This document shows, one piece after another, positions 1 to 11,374 of a DNA stretch of 64,000 nucleotides (positions are counted from its first letter, which is position 1; every line of letters begins with the position of its first letter). The stretch covers positions 1,061,189 to 1,125,188 of the forward strand of contig FOZF01000002.1 of assembly GCA_900113425.1 (NCBI GenBank), in the 5' to 3' direction. Origin of the DNA: Stenotrophomonas maltophilia. GTDB lineage: Bacteria > Pseudomonadota > Gammaproteobacteria > Xanthomonadales > Xanthomonadaceae. The notes beneath the pieces are model-generated. The model worked only from the letters and a program-made list of their open reading frames with translations, did not search any database and was not told where the DNA came from. A program made the translations under genes and the position numbers.

Positions 1-507
1 CGCGGCTGCGAAGTGACCGTGGTGCCGGCGCAGACCCCGGCGGCTGAAGTGCTGGCGCTGAAGCCCGACGGTGTCTTCCTGTCCAATGGCCCGGGTGACC
101 CGGAGCCGTGCGATTACGCGATCGCCGCGATCAAGACCTTCATCGACGTGAAGATTCCGACCTTCGGCATCTGCCTGGGCCACCAGCTGCTGGGCCTGGC
201 CTCGGGCGCGCAGACCGTCAAGATGGGCCATGGCCACCATGGTGCGAACCATCCGGTGCAGGACCTGGACAGTGGCCGGGTGATGATCACCTCGCAGAAC
301 CATGGTTTCGCGGTCGATGAAGCCACCCTGCCGGCGACGCTGCGCGTGACCCACCGGTCGCTGTTCGATGGCACCAACCAGGGCATCGCACGCACCGACG
401 TGCCGGCGTTCTCTTTCCAGGGCCATCCGGAAGCATCGCCGGGCCCGCACGACGTCGGTCCGCTGTTCGACCGTTTCGTGACCCTGATGGAACAGGCCAA
501 GGCGTGA
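1..507 (+). CDS. carA: Carbamoyl-phosphate synthase small subunit (3' part)
   Basis: This is the C-terminal 168 residues of the glutaminase subunit of carbamoyl-phosphate synthase, cut by the left edge of the window. The subunit hydrolyses glutamine and channels ammonia to CarB for arginine and pyrimidine synthesis in the cytoplasm. The visible part is the class I glutamine amidotransferase domain. The nucleophile Cys lies in [10 protein letters not shown] (about 165-195) and the His/Glu pair in QGHPEASPG (about 419-445). The reading frame is open from base 1 and stops with TGA at 505-507. carB follows after 150 bases on the same strand, the usual carAB order, so the two are probably co-transcribed. 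The 5' end and promoter are outside the window. Confidence 0.97.
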   Translation, partial: RGCEVTVVPAQTPAAEVLALKPDGVFLSNGPGDPEPCDYAIAAIKTFIDVKIPTFGICLGHQLLGLASGAQTVKMGHGHHGANHPVQDLDSGRVMITSQNHGFAVDEATLPATLRVTHRSLFDGTNQGIARTDVPAFSFQGHPEASPGPHDVGPLFDRFVTLMEQAKA

Positions 508-657
508 TCCGCAGGCCGCCGGCGACCGGTGGCACCGCGATGGACCGTAAGCCCCCGCATTGCTGCTGCCTCCCGGCGCGGCGCTGCGGATCGAGACTCC
601 TGATCGACAGCGTGCGATCACTCCCCCTTGTCACGCTGTACTGACTTAGAGAAGAAA

Positions 658-3896
<3,239 letters not shown>

Positions 3897-3900
<4 letters not shown>

Positions 3901-4373
3901 GAGCCCCCATCACGATGAAGGGCGCGCAGAAGCTGCGCGACGAGCTGGATCACCTGAAGTCGGTCAAGCGGCCGAAGGTGATCGCCGCGATCGCCGAAGC
4001 GCGTGAGCACGGCGACCTGAAGGAGAATGCCGAGTACCACGCCGCGCGCGAGGAACAGGGCTTCATCGAAGGCCGCATCAAGCAGCTGGAAGGCGAGCTG
4101 TCGCACGCCGAGATCATCGACGTGAGCAAGCTCAATGCCGGCTCCAAGGTGGTGTTCGGCGCCAGCGTGACCCTGGCCGACGTGGAAACCGACGAGGAGA
4201 AGAAGTACCAGATCGTGGGTGACCTCGAAGCGGATATCAAGCTGGGGTTGATCGCGATTTCCTCGCCGGTGGCGCGCGCGATGATCGGCAAGCTGGAAGG
4301 CGATTCGATCGTGATCGACGCCCCGGCTGGCCAGCGCGAGTACGAGATCGTCAGCGTCAGCTACGTGGACTGA
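3897..4373 (+). CDS. greA: Transcription elongation factor GreA
   Basis: GreA enters the secondary channel of RNA polymerase and stimulates cleavage of backtracked transcripts. The 158-residue product begins [20 protein letters not shown] and has the N-terminal antiparallel coiled coil. The conserved loop segment [20 protein letters not shown] carries the acidic tip residues. The FKBP-like C-terminal domain includes [16 protein letters not shown]. The ATG at 3897 lies inside the carB stop (ATGA), so translation is probably coupled. The order carA-carB-greA-rpfE-recJ is the one known around the Xanthomonas rpf cluster. The next gene starts only four bases after the stop. Confidence 0.97.
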
Positions 4374-4377
4374 GCAC

Positions 4378-5295
4378 GTGGCGACGGCGACCCTGCTGTT
4401 GCCCGCACGCAGCCGCTTTGCCGCGGCTGCGCTGCCGGACGATGTGGCACGTGCGCTCGGCCGTGCCACTACGGTGCAGGTCGAGCCGGGTGAACGGGCG
4501 CAGCTGACGCGCCATTTCACGGTCGCCGCGCCGCACTGGCCGGTGGCCGCGCTGACCCGCCAGCGTGACGTGGGCGATGCGGCCGGTGCCAGCTGGCTGC
4601 GCGCCGATCCGGCCTGCATGGTGCCGGACATGCATGGCGCGCGGATGATGGCCTACGGCGAAACCCTGCGGCCGACCCTGGCAGACAGCCTCGCCCTGCT
4701 GCCGGTGCTGCAGCCGTTGTTCGCCGAGGCCGGCTTCGTGCTCGACGCGCCCGATCCGTCGCGCTGGTATCTGCGGCTGCCGATCGATACCGCACTGCCG
4801 GCGTTCGACGGTCCCGACGAGGTGCTCGGTGATGACCTGTTCTCGCACCTGCCGGAAGGCGAGGGCGGCCGCCGCTGGCGGGCGCTGATGACCGAGGCGC
4901 AGGTGCTGCTGCACAACCACTCCTGGAACCAGCAGCGCGCCGCGCAGGGCCAGCAGCCGATCAATTCGCTGTGGTTCTGGGGCGGTGGCGTGATGCCGGT
5001 GTCGGTCAGCACGGTGCATGCGCAGGTGCGCAGCCGCGATGCGCTGCTGCAGAGCCTGGCGCAGGCCGCTGGCGTGGCGGTGGATGGTGAGCAGGCTGTC
5101 GATGCGCTGGTTGACCTGCGCCAGCTGCGTTCGCTGCAGCAGTTGGGCAATGAGGCGATCCGCCCGCTGCTGGCCGCGTTGAAGCGTGGCGAACTGCGGC
5201 GGCTGGTGCTCGATTTCGAGGATGGACTGCAGTTCCAGCTGGATCGTGGCCAGCGGTGGCAGTTCTGGAAGAAGCCGCGGCAACTTCACGACTGA
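4378..5295 (+). CDS. rpfE: RpfE-type conserved protein of the rpf region
   Basis: A 305-residue protein between greA and recJ, the position of rpfE in the Xanthomonas rpf cluster. Homologues are sometimes labelled phosphoglycerate mutase or regulatory protein RpfE; the biochemical role is not established. Segments such as ACMVPDMHGARMMAYG, the tryptophan-containing PINSLWFWGGGVMP and the C-terminal LVLDFEDGLQFQLDRGQRW look like the family core. I see no signal peptide, membrane helix or nucleotide-binding motif. Translation probably starts at GTG 4378, four bases after the greA stop, so expression is likely coupled to carB-greA. The name rests on gene order and on resemblance recalled from Xanthomonas, not on an alignment. 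Confidence 0.75.
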   Translation: MATATLLLPARSRFAAAALPDDVARALGRATTVQVEPGERAQLTRHFTVAAPHWPVAALTRQRDVGDAAGASWLRADPACMVPDMHGARMMAYGETLRPTLADSLALLPVLQPLFAEAGFVLDAPDPSRWYLRLPIDTALPAFDGPDEVLGDDLFSHLPEGEGGRRWRALMTEAQVLLHNHSWNQQRAAQGQQPINSLWFWGGGVMPVSVSTVHAQVRSRDALLQSLAQAAGVAVDGEQAVDALVDLRQLRSLQQLGNEAIRPLLAALKRGELRRLVLDFEDGLQFQLDRGQRWQFWKKPRQLHD

Positions 5296-5385
5296 AGACG
5301 GCGCAGGGCCGATGCCCGTCGGCCGCGCTGCCAGCCCCTGGCTTTTCAACGCGCGGTATCATCCCCGGGTCTTCCGCAAACGGCG

Positions 5386-7149
5386 ATGCCGATGTCCCTT
5401 GCCGCCGATCCAGCGCTGCCGTCTTCCGATACGCCGACAATCCGACGCCGTGAGGCCGCGGCGCCGGCTGCGTGGCCGGAGGGAACGCTGCCACTGCTTG
5501 CACGTCTCTATGCCAGCCGTGGCGCGGGGACGCCGGAACTGGCGCTGCCGAAGCTGGGCAATCTGCACGCCCCCGAACTGCTGACCGGCATCGATGCCGC
5601 GGTCGACCTGCTGGTCGAGGCCATCGCCAATGACAAGCGTATCCTGGTGGTCGGCGATTTCGACTGCGATGGCGCTACCGCCTGTGCGGTCGGCGTGCGC
5701 GGCCTGCGCATGCTCGGCGCACAGCATGTCTTCCATGCGGTGCCCAATCGCATGGTGCACGGCTATGGCCTGTCGCCCTCGCTGGTGGAGGAGCTGGCCG
5801 CGCTGAAGCCGGATCTGCTGGTCACCGTCGACCACGGCATTGCATGCCATGCCGGCGTCGCGGCCGCCAAGGCGCGTGGCTGGCAGGTGCTGGTCACCGA
5901 CCATCATCTGCCGGGCCCGCAGCTGCCTGCGGCCGATGTGATCGTCGATCCGAACCTGGATGGCGACGCATTTCCCAGCAAGTCGCTGGCCGGTGTCGGC
6001 GTGATCTTCTACGTGCTGATGGCGCTGCGCCGCCGGATGCGCGAGGCCGGCGTGTTCGCCGATGGCAAAGGCCCGGACCTGACCACGCTGCTGGACCTGG
6101 TGGCGGTGGGCACCGTGGCCGACCTGGTGGCGCTGGATCCGAACAACCGTGCACTGGTCAGTGCCGGCCTGCGCCGATTGCGTGCGGGGCAGGGCTGTAT
6201 CGGCCTGAAGGCGCTGATCGAAGCCAGTGGACGCGACGCGGCGCGGCTGACCGCGACCGATATCGGATTCGCGCTTGGGCCACGCCTGAATGCCGCCGGG
6301 CGACTTGAAGACATGGCGCTGGGCATCGCGCTGCTGCTGACCGAAGATCCGCGACAGGCGCGCGACATCGCGCAGACACTGGAGCAGATCAACACCGAGC
6401 GCCGCGCAGTGCAGCAGTCGATGACCGACGACGCGGAGCAGGCGCTGGCACGGGTCGTGCTGGATACTTCCGGCCAGCGTCCGGTCGCCGCCTGCCTGTT
6501 CGATGCGGACTGGCATCCGGGCGTAGTCGGGCTGGTGGCCTCGAAGATGAAGGACCGCCTGCACCGGCCGGTGGTCGCCTTTGCGCCGGCCGAGCCTGGC
6601 GCCGACATGTTGCGTGGCTCGGCGCGCTCGATCGCCGGCCTGCACATCCGCGACGCGATGGCGCTGGTGGATGCGCGCCACCCCGGTCTGGTCGAGCGTT
6701 TCGGTGGTCACGCAATGGCAGCAGGTCTGAGCCTGCGGTTGGATCATCTGGCTGCCTTCGAGGCTGCTCTTGTCGCCGCGGTGCAGGAACTGCTCGATCC
6801 GGCTGCCTTGCAGCAGCAGATACTGAGCGACGGTGAGCTTGCAGCGGAAGAACTCGACCATCGCCATGCAGAGGCCCTGCGCCTGGCCGGGCCGTGGGGA
6901 CAGGGCTTTCCGGAGCCGCTGTTCGACGGGTGTTTCGAGGTCGCCAACTGGCGCGTGCTGAAGGAGCGGCACCTCAAGCTGGAACTGCGCCTCCCCGGCG
7001 TGCCGGGTACCTTCAATGCGATCCATTTCGGTGGCTGGCGTGGCAACGCACCGGGGCGTCACGTGCGTCTGGCGTATCGGCTGGCCTGCGATGACTATCG
7101 CGGTGGCAATGCCATCCAGCTCATCGTCGAGCACTGCCTGCCCGCATGA
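5386..7149 (+). CDS. recJ: Single-stranded-DNA-specific exonuclease RecJ
   Basis: 5'-3' single-strand exonuclease used in RecF-pathway recombination, base-excision repair and mismatch repair. The 587-residue protein has the DHH-family metal-binding motifs in order: VVGDFDCDGATA (about 5648), LVTVDHG (about 5818), VTDHHLPG (about 5893) and VDPNLDGD. The DHHA1 motif appears as RFGGHAMAAGLS (about 6698-6730) and an OB-fold-like domain forms the C terminus. There are ATG codons at 5386 and 5392 and no strong ribosome-binding site separates them; I use the first. The 90-base gap after rpfE shows no clear terminator. The conserved block ends here and the type VI effector island begins about 200 bases downstream. 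Confidence 0.96.
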   Translation: MPMSLAADPALPSSDTPTIRRREAAAPAAWPEGTLPLLARLYASRGAGTPELALPKLGNLHAPELLTGIDAAVDLLVEAIANDKRILVVGDFDCDGATACAVGVRGLRMLGAQHVFHAVPNRMVHGYGLSPSLVEELAALKPDLLVTVDHGIACHAGVAAAKARGWQVLVTDHHLPGPQLPAADVIVDPNLDGDAFPSKSLAGVGVIFYVLMALRRRMREAGVFADGKGPDLTTLLDLVAVGTVADLVALDPNNRALVSAGLRRLRAGQGCIGLKALIEASGRDAARLTATDIGFALGPRLNAAGRLEDMALGIALLLTEDPRQARDIAQTLEQINTERRAVQQSMTDDAEQALARVVLDTSGQRPVAACLFDADWHPGVVGLVASKMKDRLHRPVVAFAPAEPGADMLRGSARSIAGLHIRDAMALVDARHPGLVERFGGHAMAAGLSLRLDHLAAFEAALVAAVQELLDPAALQQQILSDGELAAEELDHRHAEALRLAGPWGQGFPEPLFDGCFEVANWRVLKERHLKLELRLPGVPGTFNAIHFGGWRGNAPGRHVRLAYRLACDDYRGGNAIQLIVEHCLPA

Positions 7150-7215
7150 TGCAGGACGCCCGGCACTCCTGCCGGGGCGAGCATTGGCGACAAGGTCGCG
7201 GGGAAGGAAATGTGA

Positions 7216-7241
7216 GGAAATTCGCAATTCCTTGAATTTCC
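7216..7241. promoter_or_regulatory. AT-rich inverted repeat upstream of vgrG
   Basis: GGAAATTC and GAATTTCC form 8-bp arms around a 10-base spacer, inside a slightly longer nest in which AAGGAAAT (7204-7211) mirrors ATTTCCTT (7236-7243). The 200 bases between recJ and vgrG are much richer in A+T than the genes on either side. A regulator-binding site or the vgrG promoter region is plausible. I see no convincing -35/-10 pair and no sigma-54 GG-N10-GC spacing. Confidence 0.3.
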
Positions 7242-7350
7242 TTAATGAATTCATCTCTTTATCCAGAGGCAAAAGCGTCAAAAAGCTGGCGCATGTCACC
7301 CGCAGGTGGCAAAGTCGGGCCACGACCAACATGGGACGACGGAACGCCCG

Positions 7351-9594
7351 ATGTACGCCGAATCACTGCTTCCCGGCACCGCGCTGCAGCGCCTGCACCA
7401 GGACCGACGCCTGATCCGCGTCGAAACCGCTCTGGATCCGGACACTTTCCTGGTCAAGCGTTTCGAGGGCAGCGAGGCGGTGTCCAGCCCGTTCGCGTAC
7501 CGCATCGAACTGCTGTCGGTCCAGCCGCGACTGGAACTGAAACAGCTGGTCGGGCAGCCGCTGCGCCTGCAGCTGGGCGATGAATTCGGCAACCGCAGCG
7601 TGCACGGCTATGTGCGCGAGTTCGCCAGTACGGGCCAGCAGGCCCAGTTCAGTGCCTACCGGGCCGAGCTCGCGCCCTGGTTCGCCTTCCTCGATTACAC
7701 CTGCAACTGCCGGATCTTCCAGGACCGCAACGTGCTGCAGATCATCGAGGAGGTGTTCCAGGGCTACGCACAGCTGGCGAAGTTCCGCTACGACCTCAAT
7801 GCCGGCAAGTTGCCGCCGCTGCCGTACTGCGTGCAGTACAACGAGTCTGATTTCGCCTTCGTCAGTCGCCTGCTGGAAGATGCCGGCCTGTACTACAGCT
7901 TCGTCCATGACGAAGAGGGCCATACGATGGTGATCAGCGACGATTCAACGCTGAGCACCGCGCATGGCGAACCGCAGCCCATCGCGTTCGTGTCCGACCA
8001 GGGCACGCTGGCCAGCACCGGCCTGCATCGCTGGGGTGCACGCCGACGCGTCGGGCCCAGCGTGCAGACCCTGCGCAGTTTCGATTTCAAGCAGCCGGGC
8101 CAGACGCTGGATGGCAACCAGGGCAACCAAGTCCCGTTGGGCCTGCTGCCGCCGCTCGAGCAGTACCGCTACGACGGTGCGGCGCGTTTCACCAACAGCC
8201 GCATCGGCCAGGCGCTGGCGGCGGTGCGCAACGAGGAAGTGGCGTGGCCGACCAAGCTGTTCGAGTGCGCGGGCAATGCCGGTGAACTCGACGCCGGCGC
8301 CTGCTTCGAACTGGAGCGGCACCCGGATTTCATCGGACGTGACGATACGGATCGTAGCTTCTTCGTGGTGAGCGTGCAGCGGGAAGGCCACAACAATTTC
8401 GCTGCCGATTTCGGCAGCGCTGAAGCCCCGAGTGTCGAAGTGCAGGCCGAGGTGCTGCGCCGTCGTATCCCCTACAGGCCGCTGCGGCGGACGCCATGGC
8501 CACGCATGCCGGGCCCGCAGACCGCCACCGTGGTCGGTCCGCCGGGGGAAGAGCTGCATGCCGACCGCTACGGCCGGGTAAAAGTGCAGTTTCATTGGGA
8601 CCGCCAGCTTGATCGCCGCGAGAATGCCTCGTGCTGGATCCGCAGCGCGAGTCCGTGGGCAGGCGCCGACATGGGCGGCGTGTCGCCGCCGCGCGTGGGC
8701 CAGGAGGTGATCGTCGATTTCCTCGATGGCGACCCGGACCGACCCATCATCACCGGCCGTGTCTACAACGAGGACAACATGCCGCCGTTCGGCATGGAGG
8801 TGAGCGGCCTCAAGTCGAAGACGGTCAAGGGCGCGGGCTGGAATGAGATCACCATGCATGATGGCGCCGGTGGCGAGCTGCTGAACATGCGGGCGCAGCG
8901 TGACATGGTCACCACCGTGCTCAACGACCAGAACGCCAGCGTCAAGAACAACAAGTCCACATCGGTGTCGGTCAACCATCGAATGGACGTCGGCGCCAAC
9001 CAGGACATCAGCGTCGGCGGCAACCGTGGCATCACCGTCACCGGCACCGACACGCTCGGCGTCACCGGCACCCGCACCACCAATGTGACCGGCGCGGTGA
9101 CCGAGAAGTACGAAGCAGGGGAAACCAAGACGATCTCCGCGGCCGGCTATACCGAAACCATCACCGGCGACTTCAAGACCACCCTGACCGGCAACTTCAC
9201 CAGTCAGCGCACCGGCACGTGGACCGAGACCGTCACCTCGACCTCCAGCCGCACGGTCGGCGGACTGGTGACGGAGACGCTGAATGCCGCGCGGGAGGTG
9301 ACCATTACCGGTCATGACAAGCGCAGCGTGCAGGGCAAGGTCGACGACAGCAATGTCGGCGAGCGGGTGATCGATGTCACCGGCAATTTCAGCCAAGACG
9401 TGACCGGTACACACAGCCAGGGCTCGGACGGCGCGATGAGCCTGGAGTCGGCGGTCAAGCTGTCCACCAAGGTCGGTGGCTCGGTCATCGAGATCACCGA
9501 CAGCGCCATCAAGATCACCGCCGGTGGCTCGGAAGTGGTCATCGACGCAGGCGGTGTGTCAGTCAACGGCAGCGAGATCAAGCTCAACTGCTGA
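7351..9594 (+). CDS. vgrG: Type VI secretion tip protein VgrG
   Basis: VgrG trimers form the spike on the type VI secretion tube and carry effectors into target cells. The 747-residue protein has the phage gp27-like base (residues about 10-380) and a gp5-type OB fold (about 390-480), with ATVVGPPGEELHADRYGRVK and the conserved WIRSASPWAGADMGG. The C-terminal needle consists of short repeats (TVTGTDTLGVTGT and similar) and ends in a DUF2345-like segment without an obvious enzymatic extension. I chose ATG 7351 (MYAESLLPGT), which matches the usual short N terminus; an upstream in-frame ATG at 7306 adds 15 unlikely residues. It heads a one-strand cluster leading to the PAAR/RHS effector, so it is probably that effector's dedicated spike. 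No structural type VI genes are in the window. Confidence 0.95.
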   Translation: MYAESLLPGTALQRLHQDRRLIRVETALDPDTFLVKRFEGSEAVSSPFAYRIELLSVQPRLELKQLVGQPLRLQLGDEFGNRSVHGYVREFASTGQQAQFSAYRAELAPWFAFLDYTCNCRIFQDRNVLQIIEEVFQGYAQLAKFRYDLNAGKLPPLPYCVQYNESDFAFVSRLLEDAGLYYSFVHDEEGHTMVISDDSTLSTAHGEPQPIAFVSDQGTLASTGLHRWGARRRVGPSVQTLRSFDFKQPGQTLDGNQGNQVPLGLLPPLEQYRYDGAARFTNSRIGQALAAVRNEEVAWPTKLFECAGNAGELDAGACFELERHPDFIGRDDTDRSFFVVSVQREGHNNFAADFGSAEAPSVEVQAEVLRRRIPYRPLRRTPWPRMPGPQTATVVGPPGEELHADRYGRVKVQFHWDRQLDRRENASCWIRSASPWAGADMGGVSPPRVGQEVIVDFLDGDPDRPIITGRVYNEDNMPPFGMEVSGLKSKTVKGAGWNEITMHDGAGGELLNMRAQRDMVTTVLNDQNASVKNNKSTSVSVNHRMDVGANQDISVGGNRGITVTGTDTLGVTGTRTTNVTGAVTEKYEAGETKTISAAGYTETITGDFKTTLTGNFTSQRTGTWTETVTSTSSRTVGGLVTETLNAAREVTITGHDKRSVQGKVDDSNVGERVIDVTGNFSQDVTGTHSQGSDGAMSLESAVKLSTKVGGSVIEITDSAIKITAGGSEVVIDAGGVSVNGSEIKLNC

Positions 9595-9613
9595 ACAGCA
9601 CGGGAGATTCACC

Positions 9614-11230
9614 ATGCAGGACACCCCCATGCTGCGCGGCCTGAACGCATTGCGCGATGCCTGGCTGGAGGCCAGCGCCGACAGCAGCAGGCGCCTGTTG
9701 GTATGGCGCCTGCCGGCTGCCGCCAGCCGCCTGCTGGCCGCGTTTTTCGAGATGCAGCGCAACGACGCCGGGCGTGATACGCCGGACTGCTTCCTGCGCA
9801 TCGATACCGCCTATGAGCTGGGCTTCCGTTACAGCCGGCAGGTCAAGCAGGATCTGCTCGACCGTTATCTGGCCAGCCAGGACGATCTGCGCGCGCAGCA
9901 GGTGCCACTGGGCTGGCGTGGCCCCAGCGAGGCGCATCCGGACAGCGCGCAGGGTGTGGTCGACGTGCTGCAGAGTTTCATCGACCATCACGGCGAGCAT
10001 CTGCGCCTGCTGGCTGCCGTGCTGGAACCGGAGCGTTGTGTACCCGGTGAAGGCTTCGAGCGCTGGCTGGATGCGGCGCTGGCCGCTGCGCCGGGTGAGC
10101 GCCTGCGGCTGGTGCTGGTGGATACCGAAGAGGACCCGCGCTGGCAGCCGCTGCTGGAGCGCTATGCCAGAACCGCACGGGTGGTCACCGCCCCGGTCGA
10201 TATGTTTGCGATTGCCCGGGATACCGCCGCGCAATCCGGCGGCCGCGGTCCGGAAGTGCTGTACCGGCAGCTGCTGGCGGACCTGATGCTGCTGCTGGAG
10301 CGAGGCAGTCCGTCGCAGGTGGTGGCCCGCGCCGGACGTGCGCAGGGCCTGGCGCAGCGGCACGGCTGGCAGGACCAGCAGTCGGTTGTGCAGATGATGG
10401 TGGCTGGTGCCTGGCTGAAACATGGCGATCACAGCCAGGCGATCAACAGCTACCGGCAGGCTCGCAGCGCCGCCGAAGGTGCACGTGCCAGTGGCAATCC
10501 TGCCGCGCCGGAACTGGTGATGCAGAGCTGGTTCGGTGAAGCGGGCTGCTGGTTGGCGGCCAAGCAACCCGAGCGTGCGGCACAGACCTACCTGCAGGCG
10601 TCCGCGTCCGCAGGCAGCATTCCGCACCCCATGTTCGCGCTGGAGGGCCAGCGCATGGCGGGCTGGTGTCACGTGCAGGCGGGCCAGCGCGAGGCGGCCC
10701 GCACACAGCTGCTGGAGGCGATCCGCATCGCCAAGCCGCTGGCGCCGGCCGACCGCAAGGCGACGACGCTGCCCCAGGCATTGTGGGATCTGCTGCAGCT
10801 TCAGGACGCACGACGCTGCGAACAGCTGCAGCAGGTTGCCACCGACTACCTGCAGGCCAGCACCGGCCTGCTGGAGAAAGCCGACGCGCAGGGGCGCGCC
10901 CTCGGCCCGCGTCCCCCGCGTCCGGCGCTGGATGCCATCGACGCCGAGCTCGATGCCGCGCTGGAGCGCGGTTTCCATCGTGCGCAGCAGGAACGCGAGC
11001 GGCTGATCCAGGGTGGTGACGAATTCTTCCGCAAGATCGTGGCCGTCGGCCGCGATTTCCTCGACCCGGGCTGGAACGGCCTGCCGGCGATCGAACACCC
11101 GCTCGACCACGAGATTCCGGTGTGGAGCGAGCCCCCGGCGATGCAGCCGCTGCCCGATCCCAGTGGCCTGCTGCAGCCGCCCGTGGCGGCGCCTGCCGGG
11201 CCCGCCGTTACAGGAGTGGCTGTTGCATGA
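9614..11230 (+). CDS. TPR-like protein between VgrG and RHS, probable effector adaptor
   Basis: A 538-residue cytoplasmic protein with no signal peptide. The C-terminal half (residues about 220-440) is a series of paired amphipathic helices with TPR-like spacing, for example AGAWLKHGDHSQAINSYRQA and AGCWLAAKQPERAAQTYLQA. The N-terminal half has no motif I recognise. Start ATG 9614 follows GGGAG, 19 bases after the vgrG stop, and the stop overlaps the next start (ATGA), so it belongs to the vgrG-rhs operon. Genes in this position often encode adaptors or chaperones that load an RHS effector onto VgrG. That role is inferred from position only; no DUF4123, DUF1795 or DUF2169 signature is evident to me. 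Confidence 0.7.
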   Translation: MQDTPMLRGLNALRDAWLEASADSSRRLLVWRLPAAASRLLAAFFEMQRNDAGRDTPDCFLRIDTAYELGFRYSRQVKQDLLDRYLASQDDLRAQQVPLGWRGPSEAHPDSAQGVVDVLQSFIDHHGEHLRLLAAVLEPERCVPGEGFERWLDAALAAAPGERLRLVLVDTEEDPRWQPLLERYARTARVVTAPVDMFAIARDTAAQSGGRGPEVLYRQLLADLMLLLERGSPSQVVARAGRAQGLAQRHGWQDQQSVVQMMVAGAWLKHGDHSQAINSYRQARSAAEGARASGNPAAPELVMQSWFGEAGCWLAAKQPERAAQTYLQASASAGSIPHPMFALEGQRMAGWCHVQAGQREAARTQLLEAIRIAKPLAPADRKATTLPQALWDLLQLQDARRCEQLQQVATDYLQASTGLLEKADAQGRALGPRPPRPALDAIDAELDAALERGFHRAQQERERLIQGGDEFFRKIVAVGRDFLDPGWNGLPAIEHPLDHEIPVWSEPPAMQPLPDPSGLLQPPVAAPAGPAVTGVAVA

Positions 11231-11355
11231 AGTCGAACAAGACCGTGGTGATGCTGGTGGCCATCGTGCTTGGCATCATCGTCGTGACCTGGATCAGCGC
11301 CGAGTACCGTGACGAAGTAAAGGCGTTCCTGCGCGCGTTGTTCCGCGCCTTGTAA
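11227..11355 (+). CDS. 42-residue single-pass membrane microprotein
   Basis: A very small gene whose ATG at 11227 overlaps the preceding stop, ending 19 bases before the RHS start. The product starts MKSNKTVVMLVAIVLG, a short basic N terminus followed by about 18 hydrophobic residues. It ends in an amphipathic, Arg/Lys-rich tail (EYRDEVKAFLRALFRAL). It therefore looks like an inner-membrane protein with a cytoplasmic or interfacial helix. The overlap and conserved spacing support real translation. Function unknown; it may help insert or shield the RHS effector, or be an accessory immunity factor. Confidence 0.6.
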   Translation: MKSNKTVVMLVAIVLGIIVVTWISAEYRDEVKAFLRALFRAL

Positions 11356-11374
11356 AGCAACAGGGAGTGTTGCC

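Noticed and set aside
7150..7350. Possible sigma-54 promoter ahead of vgrG
   Set aside because: TGGC motifs occur near 7290 and 7310, but no GG-N10-GC pair with the right spacing was found.
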